From SIG455 sp045589495 (GTDB lineage Bacteria > Bacillota > Clostridia > UMGS1810), in NCBI GenBank assembly GCA_045589495.1, contig JAZNPF010000027.1, forward strand, positions 1-61,258: a DNA stretch of 61,258 nucleotides, written 5' to 3'. Below, piece after piece: positions 1-8,313 of the stretch (its first letter is position 1; each line of letters opens with the position of its first letter). The notes under the pieces were generated by a model. It was not told where the DNA came from. It searched no databases and worked only from the letters and a program-made list of their open reading frames with translations. A program made the translations under genes and the position numbers.

Positions 1-15
1 TTCAATTTTATTCAT
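1..15 (-). CDS. Possible 5' end of a gene running off the left edge
   Basis: Only five codons are inside the window (ATG AAT AAA ATT GAA on the minus strand). The support is a Shine-Dalgarno-like AAGGAAGA at 21-28 placed 5 nt upstream of the ATG, with the frame open to the edge. A neighbouring ATG at 20 runs into a stop after one codon. Nothing can be said about the product. Confidence 0.3.
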
Positions 16-113
16 TTCATTCTTCCTTACTATTTATTTATATTCCAATATTACCACAAAAACTCCTGTTTGGCAACTCTTTTGAACTACTTAACATTTT
101 GTGATTTAATATA

Positions 114-142
114 TTGACAAATTGATATTTAAATGGTAAAAT
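114..142 (+). promoter_or_regulatory. Promoter of tRNA-Leu
   Basis: TTGACA at 114-119 and TAAAAT at 137-142 are separated by 17 bp. Transcription would start near 149, just before the tRNA. This is a housekeeping sigma-A type promoter by sequence. Confidence 0.75.
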
Positions 143-157
143 ATTTGAGTAAGATAT

Positions 158-241
158 GCCGCTGTGATGGAATTGGCAGACGTAGCGGACTCAAAATCCG
201 CCGGTAGCGATACCGTGCCGGTTCGACTCCGGCCATCGGCA
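158..241 (+). tRNA. tRNA-Leu (anticodon CAA)
   Basis: An 84-nt class II tRNA with a long variable arm. The anticodon stem GCGGA/TCCGC encloses loop CTCAAAA, giving anticodon CAA (reads UUG). The T arm is GCCGG-TTCGACT-CCGGC. The acceptor stem pairs GCCGCTG with CATCGGC except for a C-U mismatch at position 5:68, where an A would be expected. The 3' CCA is not encoded: the discriminator A is followed directly by TAAAA, so CCA must be added enzymatically. The codon it reads is also a common initiation codon in this window, but initiation uses tRNA-fMet. Confidence 0.95.
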
Positions 242-242
242 T

Positions 243-276
243 AAAAAACCCGTACACAGATGTGTACGGGTTTTTC
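243..276. terminator. Bidirectional terminator between tRNA-Leu and mreB
   Basis: Ten-bp perfect stem CCCGTACACA/TGTGTACGGG with a 2-nt loop, flanked by an A run on the left and a T run on the right. It can therefore end transcription from both the tRNA and the convergent mreB gene. Confidence 0.9.
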
Positions 277-287
277 TTTGCTTATGT

Positions 288-1292
288 TCAATATCTTCTT
301 TTTGTTTTTCTTAATGTTTTCATTTCATCAAGTGCTTTTCCTGTACCAAGCACCACGCATGAAACCGGGTCATCAGCAACTTTTACTTCAAGTCCGGTTT
401 CAAGGGATACAAGTTTATCAAGACCGTTTATCAATGAGCCACCACCGGTTAAAACCGCACCGCTTGTGCTGATGTCACCAATAAGTTCAGGTGGAGTACG
501 TTCAAGTACATCTTTAACCCCGGCAACAATCATATCGGCTGTTTCTTTTAATGCTTCAAGCATTTCATCAGAGGAAAGCATCACTTCCATAGGTAATCCT
601 GAAACCATACTTCTTCCTTTTATTTTCATAAGTGATTGTTCACCTTGAGGATAAACACAGCCGATTTGTTTTTTTACGAGTTCCGCCATACGTTCGCCGA
701 TAATCATATTGTGTGTTTTTTTGACGTACTTGATAATTTCCTGATCAAACTCGTCACCGGCAATTTTCAAAGATGTGTGCACAACCATTGAACCGAGTGA
801 TATAACAGCAATATCCGTAGTCCCGCCGCCAATGTCGATTACAAGATTACCGGTTGGTTTTGAAATATCCAACCCGGCACCGATGGCTGCAGCAATAGGT
901 TCTTCAATAAGATATGCGCTTCGTGCACCGCCGCCGAGCATAGCGTCTACAACTGCTTTTTTCTCCACCTCAGTTATAACGCTTGGAATACATACGATAA
1001 CACGTGGTTTGAAAAACGACCATTTACACGCTTTGTTAAGGATATATTTAACCATAGTCATAGTAGAATCAAAATCGGAAATAACGCCTTTGCGCATAGG
1101 ACGGATAACAGTAATATCATCAGGGTTTCTTCCAAGCATATCGTGTGCTTTCTGACCTACTTCCATAAGTTTTCCCGTAGAAGTTTCCATCGCTACGACA
1201 GATGGTTCATTAACAACAATGCCTTTATCTTTTGTATACACAAGGATGGTAGCTGTACCTAAATCAATAGCTATATCTTGCGATTTGAACAT
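288..1292 (-). CDS. mreB: Rod-shape-determining actin homologue MreB/Mbl
   Basis: 334 residues, the usual MreB length. The protein is a bacterial actin that forms membrane-bound filaments and directs the elongation machinery, including RodA (encoded at 26964-28076). The phosphate-1 motif IDLGTAT lies at residues 9-15, the phosphate-2 motif DIGGGTTD near 157, and an adenosine-motif-like TGGGS towards the C-terminus. Start chosen at 1292: a GGAGG lies 6 nt upstream, while the frame extends further upstream without a ribosome site. It stands alone, without mreC and mreD, so it may be an Mbl/MreBH paralogue rather than the main mreB; sequence alone does not decide. Confidence 0.9.
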   Translation of the reverse strand: MFKSQDIAIDLGTATILVYTKDKGIVVNEPSVVAMETSTGKLMEVGQKAHDMLGRNPDDITVIRPMRKGVISDFDSTMTMVKYILNKACKWSFFKPRVIVCIPSVITEVEKKAVVDAMLGGGARSAYLIEEPIAAAIGAGLDISKPTGNLVIDIGGGTTDIAVISLGSMVVHTSLKIAGDEFDQEIIKYVKKTHNMIIGERMAELVKKQIGCVYPQGEQSLMKIKGRSMVSGLPMEVMLSSDEMLEALKETADMIVAGVKDVLERTPPELIGDISTSGAVLTGGGSLINGLDKLVSLETGLEVKVADDPVSCVVLGTGKALDEMKTLRKTKRRY

Positions 1293-1326
1293 AATTTTCC
1301 TCCAAAAAAGTAATATATATACCTTA

Positions 1327-1354
1327 ATTATACATTTATCTGTAAATAAATCAA
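1327..1354 (-). promoter_or_regulatory. Promoter of mreB
   Basis: On the minus strand TTGATT (1349-1354) and TATAAT (1327-1332) are spaced 16 bp apart, ending about 35 nt before the chosen start codon. Confidence 0.6.
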
Positions 1355-1449
1355 TAGTTTTTTTCAGTAACAAAAGAAAAACGACAGGAATAAACTGTAT
1401 TAAGCAGATTCTGATACATCTGTTTCGGCTACAAAGGAGAGTGAATTTA

Positions 1450-1689
1450 TTGGAACAGATAATAGTAGTTTTTTCGTCTATTACTTCTGCAACAGGTGTA
1501 AAAAAGCATTTGTTAAAGAAGTATAATATACAGACAAAACTTAGACAGACACCAAAAAGTCTTGCTATATCAGGTTGTAGTTACTGCCTTGTGGCAGCGA
1601 TGAAAGATTTAAATACTATAATAAAAGTTGCAAAAGAAAACGGATTGACTGTAAAAGGTGTATTCCGTGAGGACGGTACACGTGTATAA
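1450..1689 (+). CDS. DUF3343 protein, putative Se/S carrier-like
   Basis: 79 residues. The family (DUF3343) is annotated as a putative selenium/sulfur carrier and is often found beside a cysteine-desulfurase-like enzyme, as here. Visible features are a short alpha/beta domain and a GCSYCL motif near residue 43 with two cysteines that could carry a persulfide or selenide. I chose the TTG at 1450 because AAGGAGA at 1434-1440 gives 9-nt spacing; the in-frame GTG at 1441 abuts that site and has no room. The gene lies 27 nt before the class V enzyme, so the two are probably co-transcribed. No selD or selA is in the window, so a selenium role is unproven. Confidence 0.75.
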   Translation: MEQIIVVFSSITSATGVKKHLLKKYNIQTKLRQTPKSLAISGCSYCLVAAMKDLNTIIKVAKENGLTVKGVFREDGTRV

Positions 1690-1716
1690 TTAAAATAATG
1701 TTGGGCGGTGAGATGG

Positions 1717-2856
1717 TTGATATATCTAGATAACAGTGCCACATCGTTCCCTAAACCGCGCGAAGTGCGTGAAAAAATGAATGAATGTCTGAAACGGTAC
1801 TGTGCTAATCCCGGACGTTCCGGTCATAGAATGAGTATAAAAATAAGTGAAGAGGTCTACGCCTGTCGTGAAAAAATTTCGGATATGTTCAATGTTGGCG
1901 GTGCAGAGCGTGTTATATTTACTGCAAATACTACTGAAGCCTTGAATCTTGCGATAAAAGGAGTTCTAAAACGTGGAGGTCATGTGATATTTACGTCAAT
2001 GGAGCATAATTCGGTTGTAAGACCTGTGTATAAACTTGCTGAAACAAAAGGTGTAGATTATAGCATTGCAAATGCAAACATATACGGGTATGTAGATGCA
2101 AAAACAGTTGAAGCACTTATAAGAGATGACACACAACTTATTGTTGCAATACATGCATCAAACGTATGCGGAACAATTAACCCAGTAGCAGAGATAGGCG
2201 CGGTTGCACGAAAACACAACGTGCCTTTTTTGGTGGATGCCGCTCAAAGCGGCGGTATTGTACCGATTGATATGGAGAAAGATAATATTTCCATGCTTGC
2301 GTTGGCAGGTCATAAAGCGTTGTACGGTCCGATGGGGACTGGCGCATTGTGTATAGGAAAAGATGTTAATCCCGACACTTTAACAGAGGGCGGAACGGGA
2401 AGTAATTCACAAGATCCGCGTCAGCCTGATGAACTTCCTGACAGGTATGAAAGCGGCACTGTTAATGCTGTTGGTATATGCGGTCTTTCAAAAGGACTAG
2501 ACTTCATAAATCGTGTTGGCATGGAAACAATATATAGTCATGATATGATGCTTACGAGGATATTGCTTGAGGATCTGTCTGTTATTAAAGGTGTTAAGAT
2601 ACACGGATATTTAACTTGTGCTGACCGTCTTGGTGTGATTTCTGTTACTATAGATGGTGTTGATTGTGTAGAGGTTGCATCAATTCTTGATGAAAAGTAC
2701 GGAATTGCAACCCGTGCAGGATATCATTGTTCGTATCTGGCACATTCCACTTTGAATACCCGCAATACAGGCACTATAAGGTTCAGTGTAGGTGCATTCA
2801 ACAGTATCAGAGATATTAAAACGGCAGTTGCTGCAATAGGTGAGATAAGTAAATAA
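1717..2856 (+). CDS. Cysteine desulfurase-like class V aminotransferase
   Basis: 379 residues, fold type I PLP enzyme related to NifS/SufS. Seen: N-terminal YLDNSAT, the AGHK motif near residue 200 whose lysine should bind PLP, and a C-terminal RAGYHC segment carrying the cysteine expected to accept sulfur. Start: TTG at 1717 follows GGCGGTGAG by about 5 nt and gives the canonical MIYLDNSATS beginning; GTG at 1708 falls inside the ribosome site. Together with the upstream DUF3343 protein it could mobilise sulfur or selenium from cysteine or selenocysteine. It is unlikely to be the main IscS/SufS, since no scaffold gene is adjacent. Confidence 0.85.
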   Translation: MIYLDNSATSFPKPREVREKMNECLKRYCANPGRSGHRMSIKISEEVYACREKISDMFNVGGAERVIFTANTTEALNLAIKGVLKRGGHVIFTSMEHNSVVRPVYKLAETKGVDYSIANANIYGYVDAKTVEALIRDDTQLIVAIHASNVCGTINPVAEIGAVARKHNVPFLVDAAQSGGIVPIDMEKDNISMLALAGHKALYGPMGTGALCIGKDVNPDTLTEGGTGSNSQDPRQPDELPDRYESGTVNAVGICGLSKGLDFINRVGMETIYSHDMMLTRILLEDLSVIKGVKIHGYLTCADRLGVISVTIDGVDCVEVASILDEKYGIATRAGYHCSYLAHSTLNTRNTGTIRFSVGAFNSIRDIKTAVAAIGEISK

Positions 2857-2883
2857 AAGGAGTAGATTTTATCTACTCCTTTT
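2855..2883. terminator. Bidirectional terminator
   Basis: Inverted repeat AAAAGGAGTAGA/TCTACTCCTTTT with a short T-rich loop, flanked by A and T runs, between the convergent class V aminotransferase and polysaccharide deacetylase genes. Confidence 0.85.
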
Positions 2884-2896
2884 ATTTACGTCAATA

Positions 2897-4369
2897 TTAT
2901 TTTTTCCTTGCACTGTGATAAACTTTGCCTGATACTGGTGTGATATTTCTTGCTTCCAAAAGTTCGCTTACTGTTACAAGTTGGAACCCTTGTTCAATAA
3001 GTTCAGGAATTGCTTGCTCAACTGCCGCAGCAGTATCGGCATATATATCGTGAAGAAGAATTATGTTACCGTCAACAGCGTTTGATAAGATTTCGTTTTT
3101 GATGGCTTCAGAATTACGTGTATCCCAGTCCATTGTATCAACTACCCAACCTACAAAAGGTCTGCCTGCTGCATTGAATACCATTTCATTTGTTGCTGCA
3201 TAGGGAGCACGTACGAGTGCGCTTTTTTTACCAATTACTGACATAAGTGCTTCATCAGTATTATTCAACTGCTCCAAAACTTCCTGTTCGGTTGCGGTTG
3301 ATAAATTTGTATGATTCCACGAATGATTTCCGTATTCGCACCCCAATTGGTCGCCACGGATAATCATTTCTTTTTCAATGGCAACGCGTTCGCCAAGTAT
3401 AAAGAACGTTGCCCTTCCGCCAACGCTTTCAAGAACGTCAAGAATTCTCGATGTTGTGGAAGAACGTGGACCATCGTCAAATGTAAGAGCAATCATTGGC
3501 TTGTCCGCATCGTAGAGTGGAGCAGTATAGCCGTTTACATTTATTTTCATATTCTTGTAAATTTTGCTCATTGGAATGCTGATGGTTAACTCGCCCATAT
3601 CAGTGGGGAAAATATCGCCGGCACTGAAATAAACAGTCATTGCGTTTTCCGTAAAACCGATATTGCTGAAGTTTGAAAATTCAGCCTTTGTATTTTCTGT
3701 AAAAAGTTTTGTGGTGGTTTCAGCAACGTATTTGCTGTCGGATTCGAGCATATCGATTACATAATCAGAAACAATTGCATTATAACCATCATCAAAAATC
3801 TGTTCTGCACTTACGTCTTTTCCGGATGAAATATCATAAATCTTTGCAATATACTGAATATCGTCAATTTCTCTTACGGGATTGTGTCTGTGAATCGTAT
3901 ATAAAAGAGAAACGTATATATCACTGTTTTTAACAATGGAATAATTCACGGTATATACTGGTCTGTTTTCATTTTTGCCGTGTTCGAACTGTTTTATCTC
4001 CGATTTGAAATCTTTAAGCATTTTTTCGGCGTGCTTTTCTATTGATTTATCAGTTTTTCCATTGATTATCGGATATTGTATCCCGATAGCATAATCTTTT
4101 TTTATTTCTGATAATGTGTTGTGCTCAGGCCAGTTTTCACAAACAGAGTACGAAAATTCAAAATCATCTTTAAATAAACCTGATACGAATTTAAAAGTTT
4201 TTGTTATACCAAATATAATAAGTGAAACAACAGCGATAAGTATTGCCCAGACAATTATTTTACTAAAAAGTTTTTTTCGTTTTTTTCGTTTTTCACGGTT
4301 AATATAGAGTGCTCTGCCTTTACCGGAAGAAACAGCACCTATTTTGCGTGTATTATTTTCCTGCAACAT
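2897..4369 (-). CDS. Membrane-anchored polysaccharide deacetylase (NodB/PdaC-like)
   Basis: 490 residues. A basic N-terminus (KRKKRKK) is followed by one membrane segment at about 36-58. Then comes an extracellular region of about 200 residues resembling the DUF3298-type domain of PdaC/RsiV proteins, and a C-terminal NodB deacetylase domain from about residue 285. Catalytic residues are visible: TFDDGP supplies the base and metal-binding Asp, and HSWNH the metal-binding His pair. MDWDTR and LLHD motifs follow. The usual RPPYG is RAPYA here, a conservative departure. Likely role: removing acetyl groups from peptidoglycan or another cell-wall glycan, giving lysozyme resistance. The start is supported by GGAGAAC just upstream. 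Gene seems monocistronic, or second to rlmH. Confidence 0.88.
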   Translation of the reverse strand: MLQENNTRKIGAVSSGKGRALYINREKRKKRKKLFSKIIVWAILIAVVSLIIFGITKTFKFVSGLFKDDFEFSYSVCENWPEHNTLSEIKKDYAIGIQYPIINGKTDKSIEKHAEKMLKDFKSEIKQFEHGKNENRPVYTVNYSIVKNSDIYVSLLYTIHRHNPVREIDDIQYIAKIYDISSGKDVSAEQIFDDGYNAIVSDYVIDMLESDSKYVAETTTKLFTENTKAEFSNFSNIGFTENAMTVYFSAGDIFPTDMGELTISIPMSKIYKNMKINVNGYTAPLYDADKPMIALTFDDGPRSSTTSRILDVLESVGGRATFFILGERVAIEKEMIIRGDQLGCEYGNHSWNHTNLSTATEQEVLEQLNNTDEALMSVIGKKSALVRAPYAATNEMVFNAAGRPFVGWVVDTMDWDTRNSEAIKNEILSNAVDGNIILLHDIYADTAAAVEQAIPELIEQGFQLVTVSELLEARNITPVSGKVYHSARKK

Positions 4370-4433
4370 TACAGTTCTCCTTTAATAAATAATCACAGAC
4401 ATTATATCATAAATTTGCATAAATTTCAACAAT

Positions 4434-4907
4434 TCATTTGTGGTAGTTTTCATTGTTGTTTATTTTGAACGCTCTGTAAATCTGTTCTGTAAGAATCAAA
4501 CGCATCAGTTGATGCGGAAATGTCATCTTTGAAAAACTGAGTTTGAAATGTGACGTTTTTTTGATTTTGTCATCAATACCAAGTGAACCGCCAATTACAA
4601 ATGTTATGGTGCTGTTGCCGTTGAGTTGTATATTGGCAAGTTTTTCGGCTAATTTTTCGCTTGATAAATTTTCTCCTTCAACACACAGAGAAATTATATA
4701 TCCTTCAAGATGTTTTTCAATTTTTTCACTTTCTGATTTGAGAACGGCAGTGCATTGGGCAGAAGATGGATTGTCCGGAATTTTTTCATCTGGTAGTTCC
4801 TTGATTTCAACTTTTGTAAATCTGCTTATTCTCTTTACATATTCGTCAATTCCGTCTTTAAGATATTTTTCTTTCAGTTTCCCCACACAAACAATTTTAA
4901 TCTTCAT
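4434..4907 (-). CDS. rlmH: 23S rRNA pseudouridine-1915 N3-methyltransferase RlmH
   Basis: 157 residues, the standard length. RlmH is a SPOUT methyltransferase that modifies the pseudouridine in helix 69 of 23S rRNA, using SAM. The C-terminal signature HQLMRLILTEQIYRAFKI ending in YHK is diagnostic, and FVIGGSLG is the SAM-binding knot loop. Start at 4907: AAGGAATCTG lies just upstream and the N-terminus becomes MKIKIVCVGKLKEKY. The start overlaps the end of dinB by 11 nt, so the two are translationally coupled. Confidence 0.96.
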   Translation of the reverse strand: MKIKIVCVGKLKEKYLKDGIDEYVKRISRFTKVEIKELPDEKIPDNPSSAQCTAVLKSESEKIEKHLEGYIISLCVEGENLSSEKLAEKLANIQLNGNSTITFVIGGSLGIDDKIKKTSHFKLSFSKMTFPHQLMRLILTEQIYRAFKINNNENYHK

Positions 4908-6141
4908 CTTCAGATTCCTTTCTGCCAATTGTACCAAGGCCGAGTTCGTTTTCTTTTGTAGATGCAAAGGAAATTATATTGTTTCCAAAACGTTGCTTTA
5001 ATTTGTCAACCGATGTTTCAAGGCGTTGCAGTTTATCAGCAGAATCAGTATCGTTTTGAGTTTCTAAGTCAAAAAGAGAGAGTTGAACACCTCTGTAGTG
5101 GTCTGACAGATTCATAGCGGTAACCGTAAGCATACGTATTGGTATTTTAAAGTCCCAGTTACTTTCTACAAGTGAAAGTGCAGTCTTTCCGATTACTCTT
5201 CCAAGATTTGTAGAGGGTTCAATGTTGCACTGTCTTGTGATTGTTTTGAGTGCGTCATTTTTAATAGAAACAGAAACGCAATTGCACCACAGACCGTGTT
5301 GGCGAAGCCTTTGTGCAACATCTTCTGCAAGAGGTGTAATGGCGGTGCGTACTTCGTTTATAGAAACAAGATTCCTTTTAAAAGTAAGCCCTCTGCCAAT
5401 GCTTTTAGGAGGCTCCCAACTGTCTGCCCGTATAACTTCAGAGTCCTGTTCGCCGCAGGCACAATCATATAGTTCGCCGCCTCTGACACCTAAAATACTT
5501 GTTAAAAGTTCTTTGCTGGATGATGCAATATCACCGATAGTTTTGATGTCATATTCCAAAAGTTTAGAGCAGGTGCTTTTACCTACAAAAAGCATAGCAC
5601 TTACTGGCAAGGGATACACAATATCTTTGAAATTTTTGTGGCTTATTTCTGTGATTGCATCAGGTTTTTTGTAATCGCTGCCAAGTTTGGCAAATACTTT
5701 GTTAAATGATACCCCGATAGAAAGAGTAAGCCCCGTTTCACGTTTTACAGTGTCTTTGATATTTTGGGCAATTTCGACTCCGCTGCCGAAAAGTTTGCGG
5801 CTGCCAGTGACATCAAGCCACGCTTCGTCAATGCCAAAAGGCTCAACCTGATCAGTGTATCGCAGATATATATCATAAACGATCTTTGAATATTGTCTGT
5901 ATTTGTAATGATGCGGTTTTGCAAGAACCAAATCAGGACATTTTCTCTTTGCCTGCCAGATAGGTTCGGCAGTTTGAACACCATATTTTTTTGCGTGCTC
6001 GTTTTTGGCAAGAATTATTCCGCGTCTGTCTTCACTGCTTCCGGCAACCGCCATTGGAACGTCTTTGAATTCGGGGTGTGAAAGCGTTTCAACAGACGCA
6101 AAAAAGTTGTTAAGATCACAATGCAATATAACCTTGTCCAT
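4897..6141 (-). CDS. dinB: DNA polymerase IV (Y-family translesion polymerase)
   Basis: 414 residues. DinB copies past damaged template bases. Seen: HCDLNNFFASVE at the N-terminus with the first catalytic Asp, FGIDEAWLD near residue 105 with the catalytic Asp-Glu pair, SIGVSFNKVFAKLGSD, and a C-terminal clamp-binding QLSLFD motif near residue 380. Start at 6141 is preceded by GGAGG at 9 nt. A promoter TTGATA-N17-TATAAT lies upstream. It is co-transcribed with rlmH (overlap) and divergent from the SRP RNA gene. No LexA box was recognised. Confidence 0.95.
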   Translation of the reverse strand: MDKVILHCDLNNFFASVETLSHPEFKDVPMAVAGSSEDRRGIILAKNEHAKKYGVQTAEPIWQAKRKCPDLVLAKPHHYKYRQYSKIVYDIYLRYTDQVEPFGIDEAWLDVTGSRKLFGSGVEIAQNIKDTVKRETGLTLSIGVSFNKVFAKLGSDYKKPDAITEISHKNFKDIVYPLPVSAMLFVGKSTCSKLLEYDIKTIGDIASSSKELLTSILGVRGGELYDCACGEQDSEVIRADSWEPPKSIGRGLTFKRNLVSINEVRTAITPLAEDVAQRLRQHGLWCNCVSVSIKNDALKTITRQCNIEPSTNLGRVIGKTALSLVESNWDFKIPIRMLTVTAMNLSDHYRGVQLSLFDLETQNDTDSADKLQRLETSVDKLKQRFGNNIISFASTKENELGLGTIGRKESEDED

Positions 6142-6186
6142 TAAATTCCGCCTCCAGTTCCGTGTGCTTTCGGTAATTACATAAAT

Positions 6187-6215
6187 ATTATAAAATATAA
6201 GAGGGAAATTATCAA
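6187..6215 (-). promoter_or_regulatory. Promoter of dinB-rlmH
   Basis: Minus strand TTGATA (6210-6215), 17-bp spacer, TATAAT (6187-6192). It is back-to-back with the SRP RNA promoter, whose -35 begins 30 bp away. Confidence 0.75.
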
Positions 6216-6244
6216 GATTATTTAAAATAAATATTGAAAATAAC

Positions 6245-6273
6245 TTGTAATTTGAGAAAAGATGTAGTATAAT
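6245..6273 (+). promoter_or_regulatory. Promoter of the SRP RNA gene
   Basis: TTGTAA (6245-6250), 17-bp spacer, TATAAT (6268-6273). The predicted start at about 6280 coincides with the first base of the closing helix of the RNA. Confidence 0.8.
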
Positions 6274-6279
6274 AATATA

Positions 6280-6545
6280 GTCGTACAACCGGGGCGGTAG
6301 CGGTGCCCTGTACTTGCAATCCGCTATAGCAAGGGTGATGCTCTTAATGAGGGTTGTTGTATATATGTATGTGTGTTGTAAGTGGTGTTGAGAAACGGGT
6401 TCTGCGCAATGCAGACTCGTGAACCTGGTCAGGTGGGGAACCAAGCAGCCATAAGCGATGCTTTGTGTGTGCCGCAGAGTGCCTGTTTTGAGCTAACTGC
6501 AATAAAACGCATATATGCCCAATTCGATTTAAGAGTGTACGGCAT
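6280..6545 (+). ncRNA. ffs: Signal recognition particle RNA, large Gram-positive type
   Basis: About 265 nt. The 5' Alu domain is recognisable (GGGGCGGTAGCGGTGCCCTG and AATCCGCTATAGCA). Domain IV near 6430-6455 carries CAGG and AGCAGCC flanking a hairpin with GGAA loop, the Ffh-binding site. The closing helix pairs GTCGTAC (6280-6286) with GTACGGC (6537-6543). The hairpin stem in domain IV reads TGG/CCA where most species have TCC/GGA, so pairing is conserved by compensatory changes. The RNA scaffolds Ffh for co-translational membrane targeting. Its position just upstream of dnaX is a common Firmicute arrangement. The 3' end is uncertain by a few bases. Confidence 0.93.
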
Positions 6546-6572
6546 TTTTAATATACAAAAGGAGATGATGTT

Positions 6573-8252
6573 TTGGCGTATCAGGCTTTGTACCGTAAGT
6601 GGCGCCCTATGGTGTTTGATGATGTTGTTGGTCAGCAACATATCACAGCCACAATTAAAAATGAGATACTTAATAACAAAATTTCTCATGCATATCTGTT
6701 TACGGGAACACGCGGAACAGGAAAAACCTCTACAGCCAAAATTTTCAGCCGTGCAGTAAACTGTTTGAACCCGAAAGCCGGAAATCCTTGTAATGAATGT
6801 GATATATGCAAAGGAATTTTAAACGAACGTATTTTAGATGTTATAGAATTTGATGCTGCTTCAAATACGGGCGTTGACAATATCCGTGATATTATTGACC
6901 AGACGAGATACACGGCGTCCGAATGCCGTTGCCGTGTTTATATTATAGACGAGGTGCACATGCTTTCAGCAGGTGCATTCAATGCACTTTTAAAAACTTT
7001 GGAAGAACCGACACCAGGTGTTATATTTATTTTAGCAACAACAGAAATCCATAAAGTTCCTGCAACAATTATGTCGCGTTGTCAGAGATTTGATTTTAAA
7101 ACTATAAATATCACAGATATCGTATCCCGCATAAAATATATACTGGAGAATGAAAATATCAATGTTGATGAAGCGGCTATCCGATATGTGGCACAACTTG
7201 GTGACGGCTCTATGAGGGACTCACTCAGTATATTGGACCAGTGCCTTGCGTTTAAAGAGAATAATCTTACTTATGAAGATGTTGTTGACACTGTAGGGGC
7301 AATTGACAGTACGTTCCTTTATGATATTGCACGCAGCATTGCAGACGGAAATGCCGCGGATGCCGTGAGTGTGTTTGAACGCTGTATTGCAGAGGGAAAA
7401 AACACCGATTTTTTTGCTGAAGGTCTGCTTGAAGTTTTCAGGTCAACTCTTTTGTATAAAATATCGGAAAATCTTGAGTATGCTGATTTGAAATCTGAAA
7501 ACACACAGAAAACTGCAGATAAGTATACTGTTGAAAAACTGATGTATTGTATAGAAATAATCACAAAACTTTTAAACGATATAAAATATTCATCATCCCC
7601 TAAAGTATATATTGAAATGGCACTTATTAAAATGTCATCTCCTGTGCTTGATGACAGTAATGCATCTGTTTTGGCACGAATTGCTGAATTGGAGAATAAT
7701 ATCAAATCAGGTAAGGTTGTAACAGAAAAAGAAATTCAGGGTGTAACCCCCCCACCTTTGAATCAAGAAGAAAAGGATGCATATATACCTGATGATTTAC
7801 CATGGGAGGATGCACCGCCTCCGGTTGAGGAGATTCCTGTTTCCGAAGTTGTTGATTCTGACGTGATTGCTGAAGAATCTGCAAATACTTTAAATCTGGA
7901 AGGAAAATCCAATACTGTATGTCAAAACTGGTCGGAGGTTGAAAACGCTATTATGAGTGACGGCAGTATAACTCTTTATATGGCGCTCAGAGGAGTAAGG
8001 CCAACTCCGGCAGGTGATGTTTTGCATTTGGTTTTCAAAGATGCTGAAAGCAGAGATGTATGTGCAAAAACTGAGAATAAAACAAAGATTCAGGAATATG
8101 TACGTAGCGTGTTCGGTTTTGATATAAGCATTGAGTATTACAGCAAAAATCAGATGCCCGATATAAAACCTGTTGAAAACGGTGACTTCTTTGGAAAAAT
8201 TGAACAGTTTTCTAAGGATTTTCCCGAAAATATTGAAATCTACGAAAATTGA
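6573..8252 (+). CDS. dnaX: DNA polymerase III subunit gamma/tau
   Basis: 559 residues. The clamp-loader ATPase: Walker A GTRGTGKTS near residue 45, a four-cysteine zinc module around CNECDIC, Walker B DEVHML near 125, and the SRC motif SRCQRFDF. The C-terminal third is a Pro/Glu-rich linker followed by a tau-like tail. Start is TTG at 6573, 8 nt after AAGGAG; an in-frame ATG is not available and YQALYRKWRP is the expected N-terminus. No slippery frameshift signal was recognised. Unusually, it is followed not by ybaB-recR but by the homoserine dehydrogenase gene. Confidence 0.95.
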   Translation: MAYQALYRKWRPMVFDDVVGQQHITATIKNEILNNKISHAYLFTGTRGTGKTSTAKIFSRAVNCLNPKAGNPCNECDICKGILNERILDVIEFDAASNTGVDNIRDIIDQTRYTASECRCRVYIIDEVHMLSAGAFNALLKTLEEPTPGVIFILATTEIHKVPATIMSRCQRFDFKTINITDIVSRIKYILENENINVDEAAIRYVAQLGDGSMRDSLSILDQCLAFKENNLTYEDVVDTVGAIDSTFLYDIARSIADGNAADAVSVFERCIAEGKNTDFFAEGLLEVFRSTLLYKISENLEYADLKSENTQKTADKYTVEKLMYCIEIITKLLNDIKYSSSPKVYIEMALIKMSSPVLDDSNASVLARIAELENNIKSGKVVTEKEIQGVTPPPLNQEEKDAYIPDDLPWEDAPPPVEEIPVSEVVDSDVIAEESANTLNLEGKSNTVCQNWSEVENAIMSDGSITLYMALRGVRPTPAGDVLHLVFKDAESRDVCAKTENKTKIQEYVRSVFGFDISIEYYSKNQMPDIKPVENGDFFGKIEQFSKDFPENIEIYEN

Positions 8253-8277
8253 CAAAATATATAAATTGTGGTAAAAT
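8249..8277 (+). promoter_or_regulatory. Promoter of the hom-thrB-lysC operon
   Basis: TTGACA (8249-8254), 17-bp spacer, TAAAAT (8272-8277). The -35 hexamer overlaps the TGA stop of dnaX. The leader to hom is only about 30 nt, too short for a riboswitch or T-box. Confidence 0.8.
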
Positions 8278-8313
8278 CAAAAGATAATATCCAATTGGAA
8301 GGAGAAATACCCT

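Noticed and set aside
6382..6759. Open frame of 125 codons across the SRP RNA and dnaX start
   Set aside because: It covers a well-supported structural RNA and lacks a recognisable protein or ribosome site.
7690..7900. Programmed frameshift in dnaX producing gamma
   Set aside because: No A-AAA-AAG-type slippery site with a downstream stem was found.
8278..8313. Threonine or lysine riboswitch/T-box in the hom leader
   Set aside because: Leader is about 30 nt, far too short for these elements.
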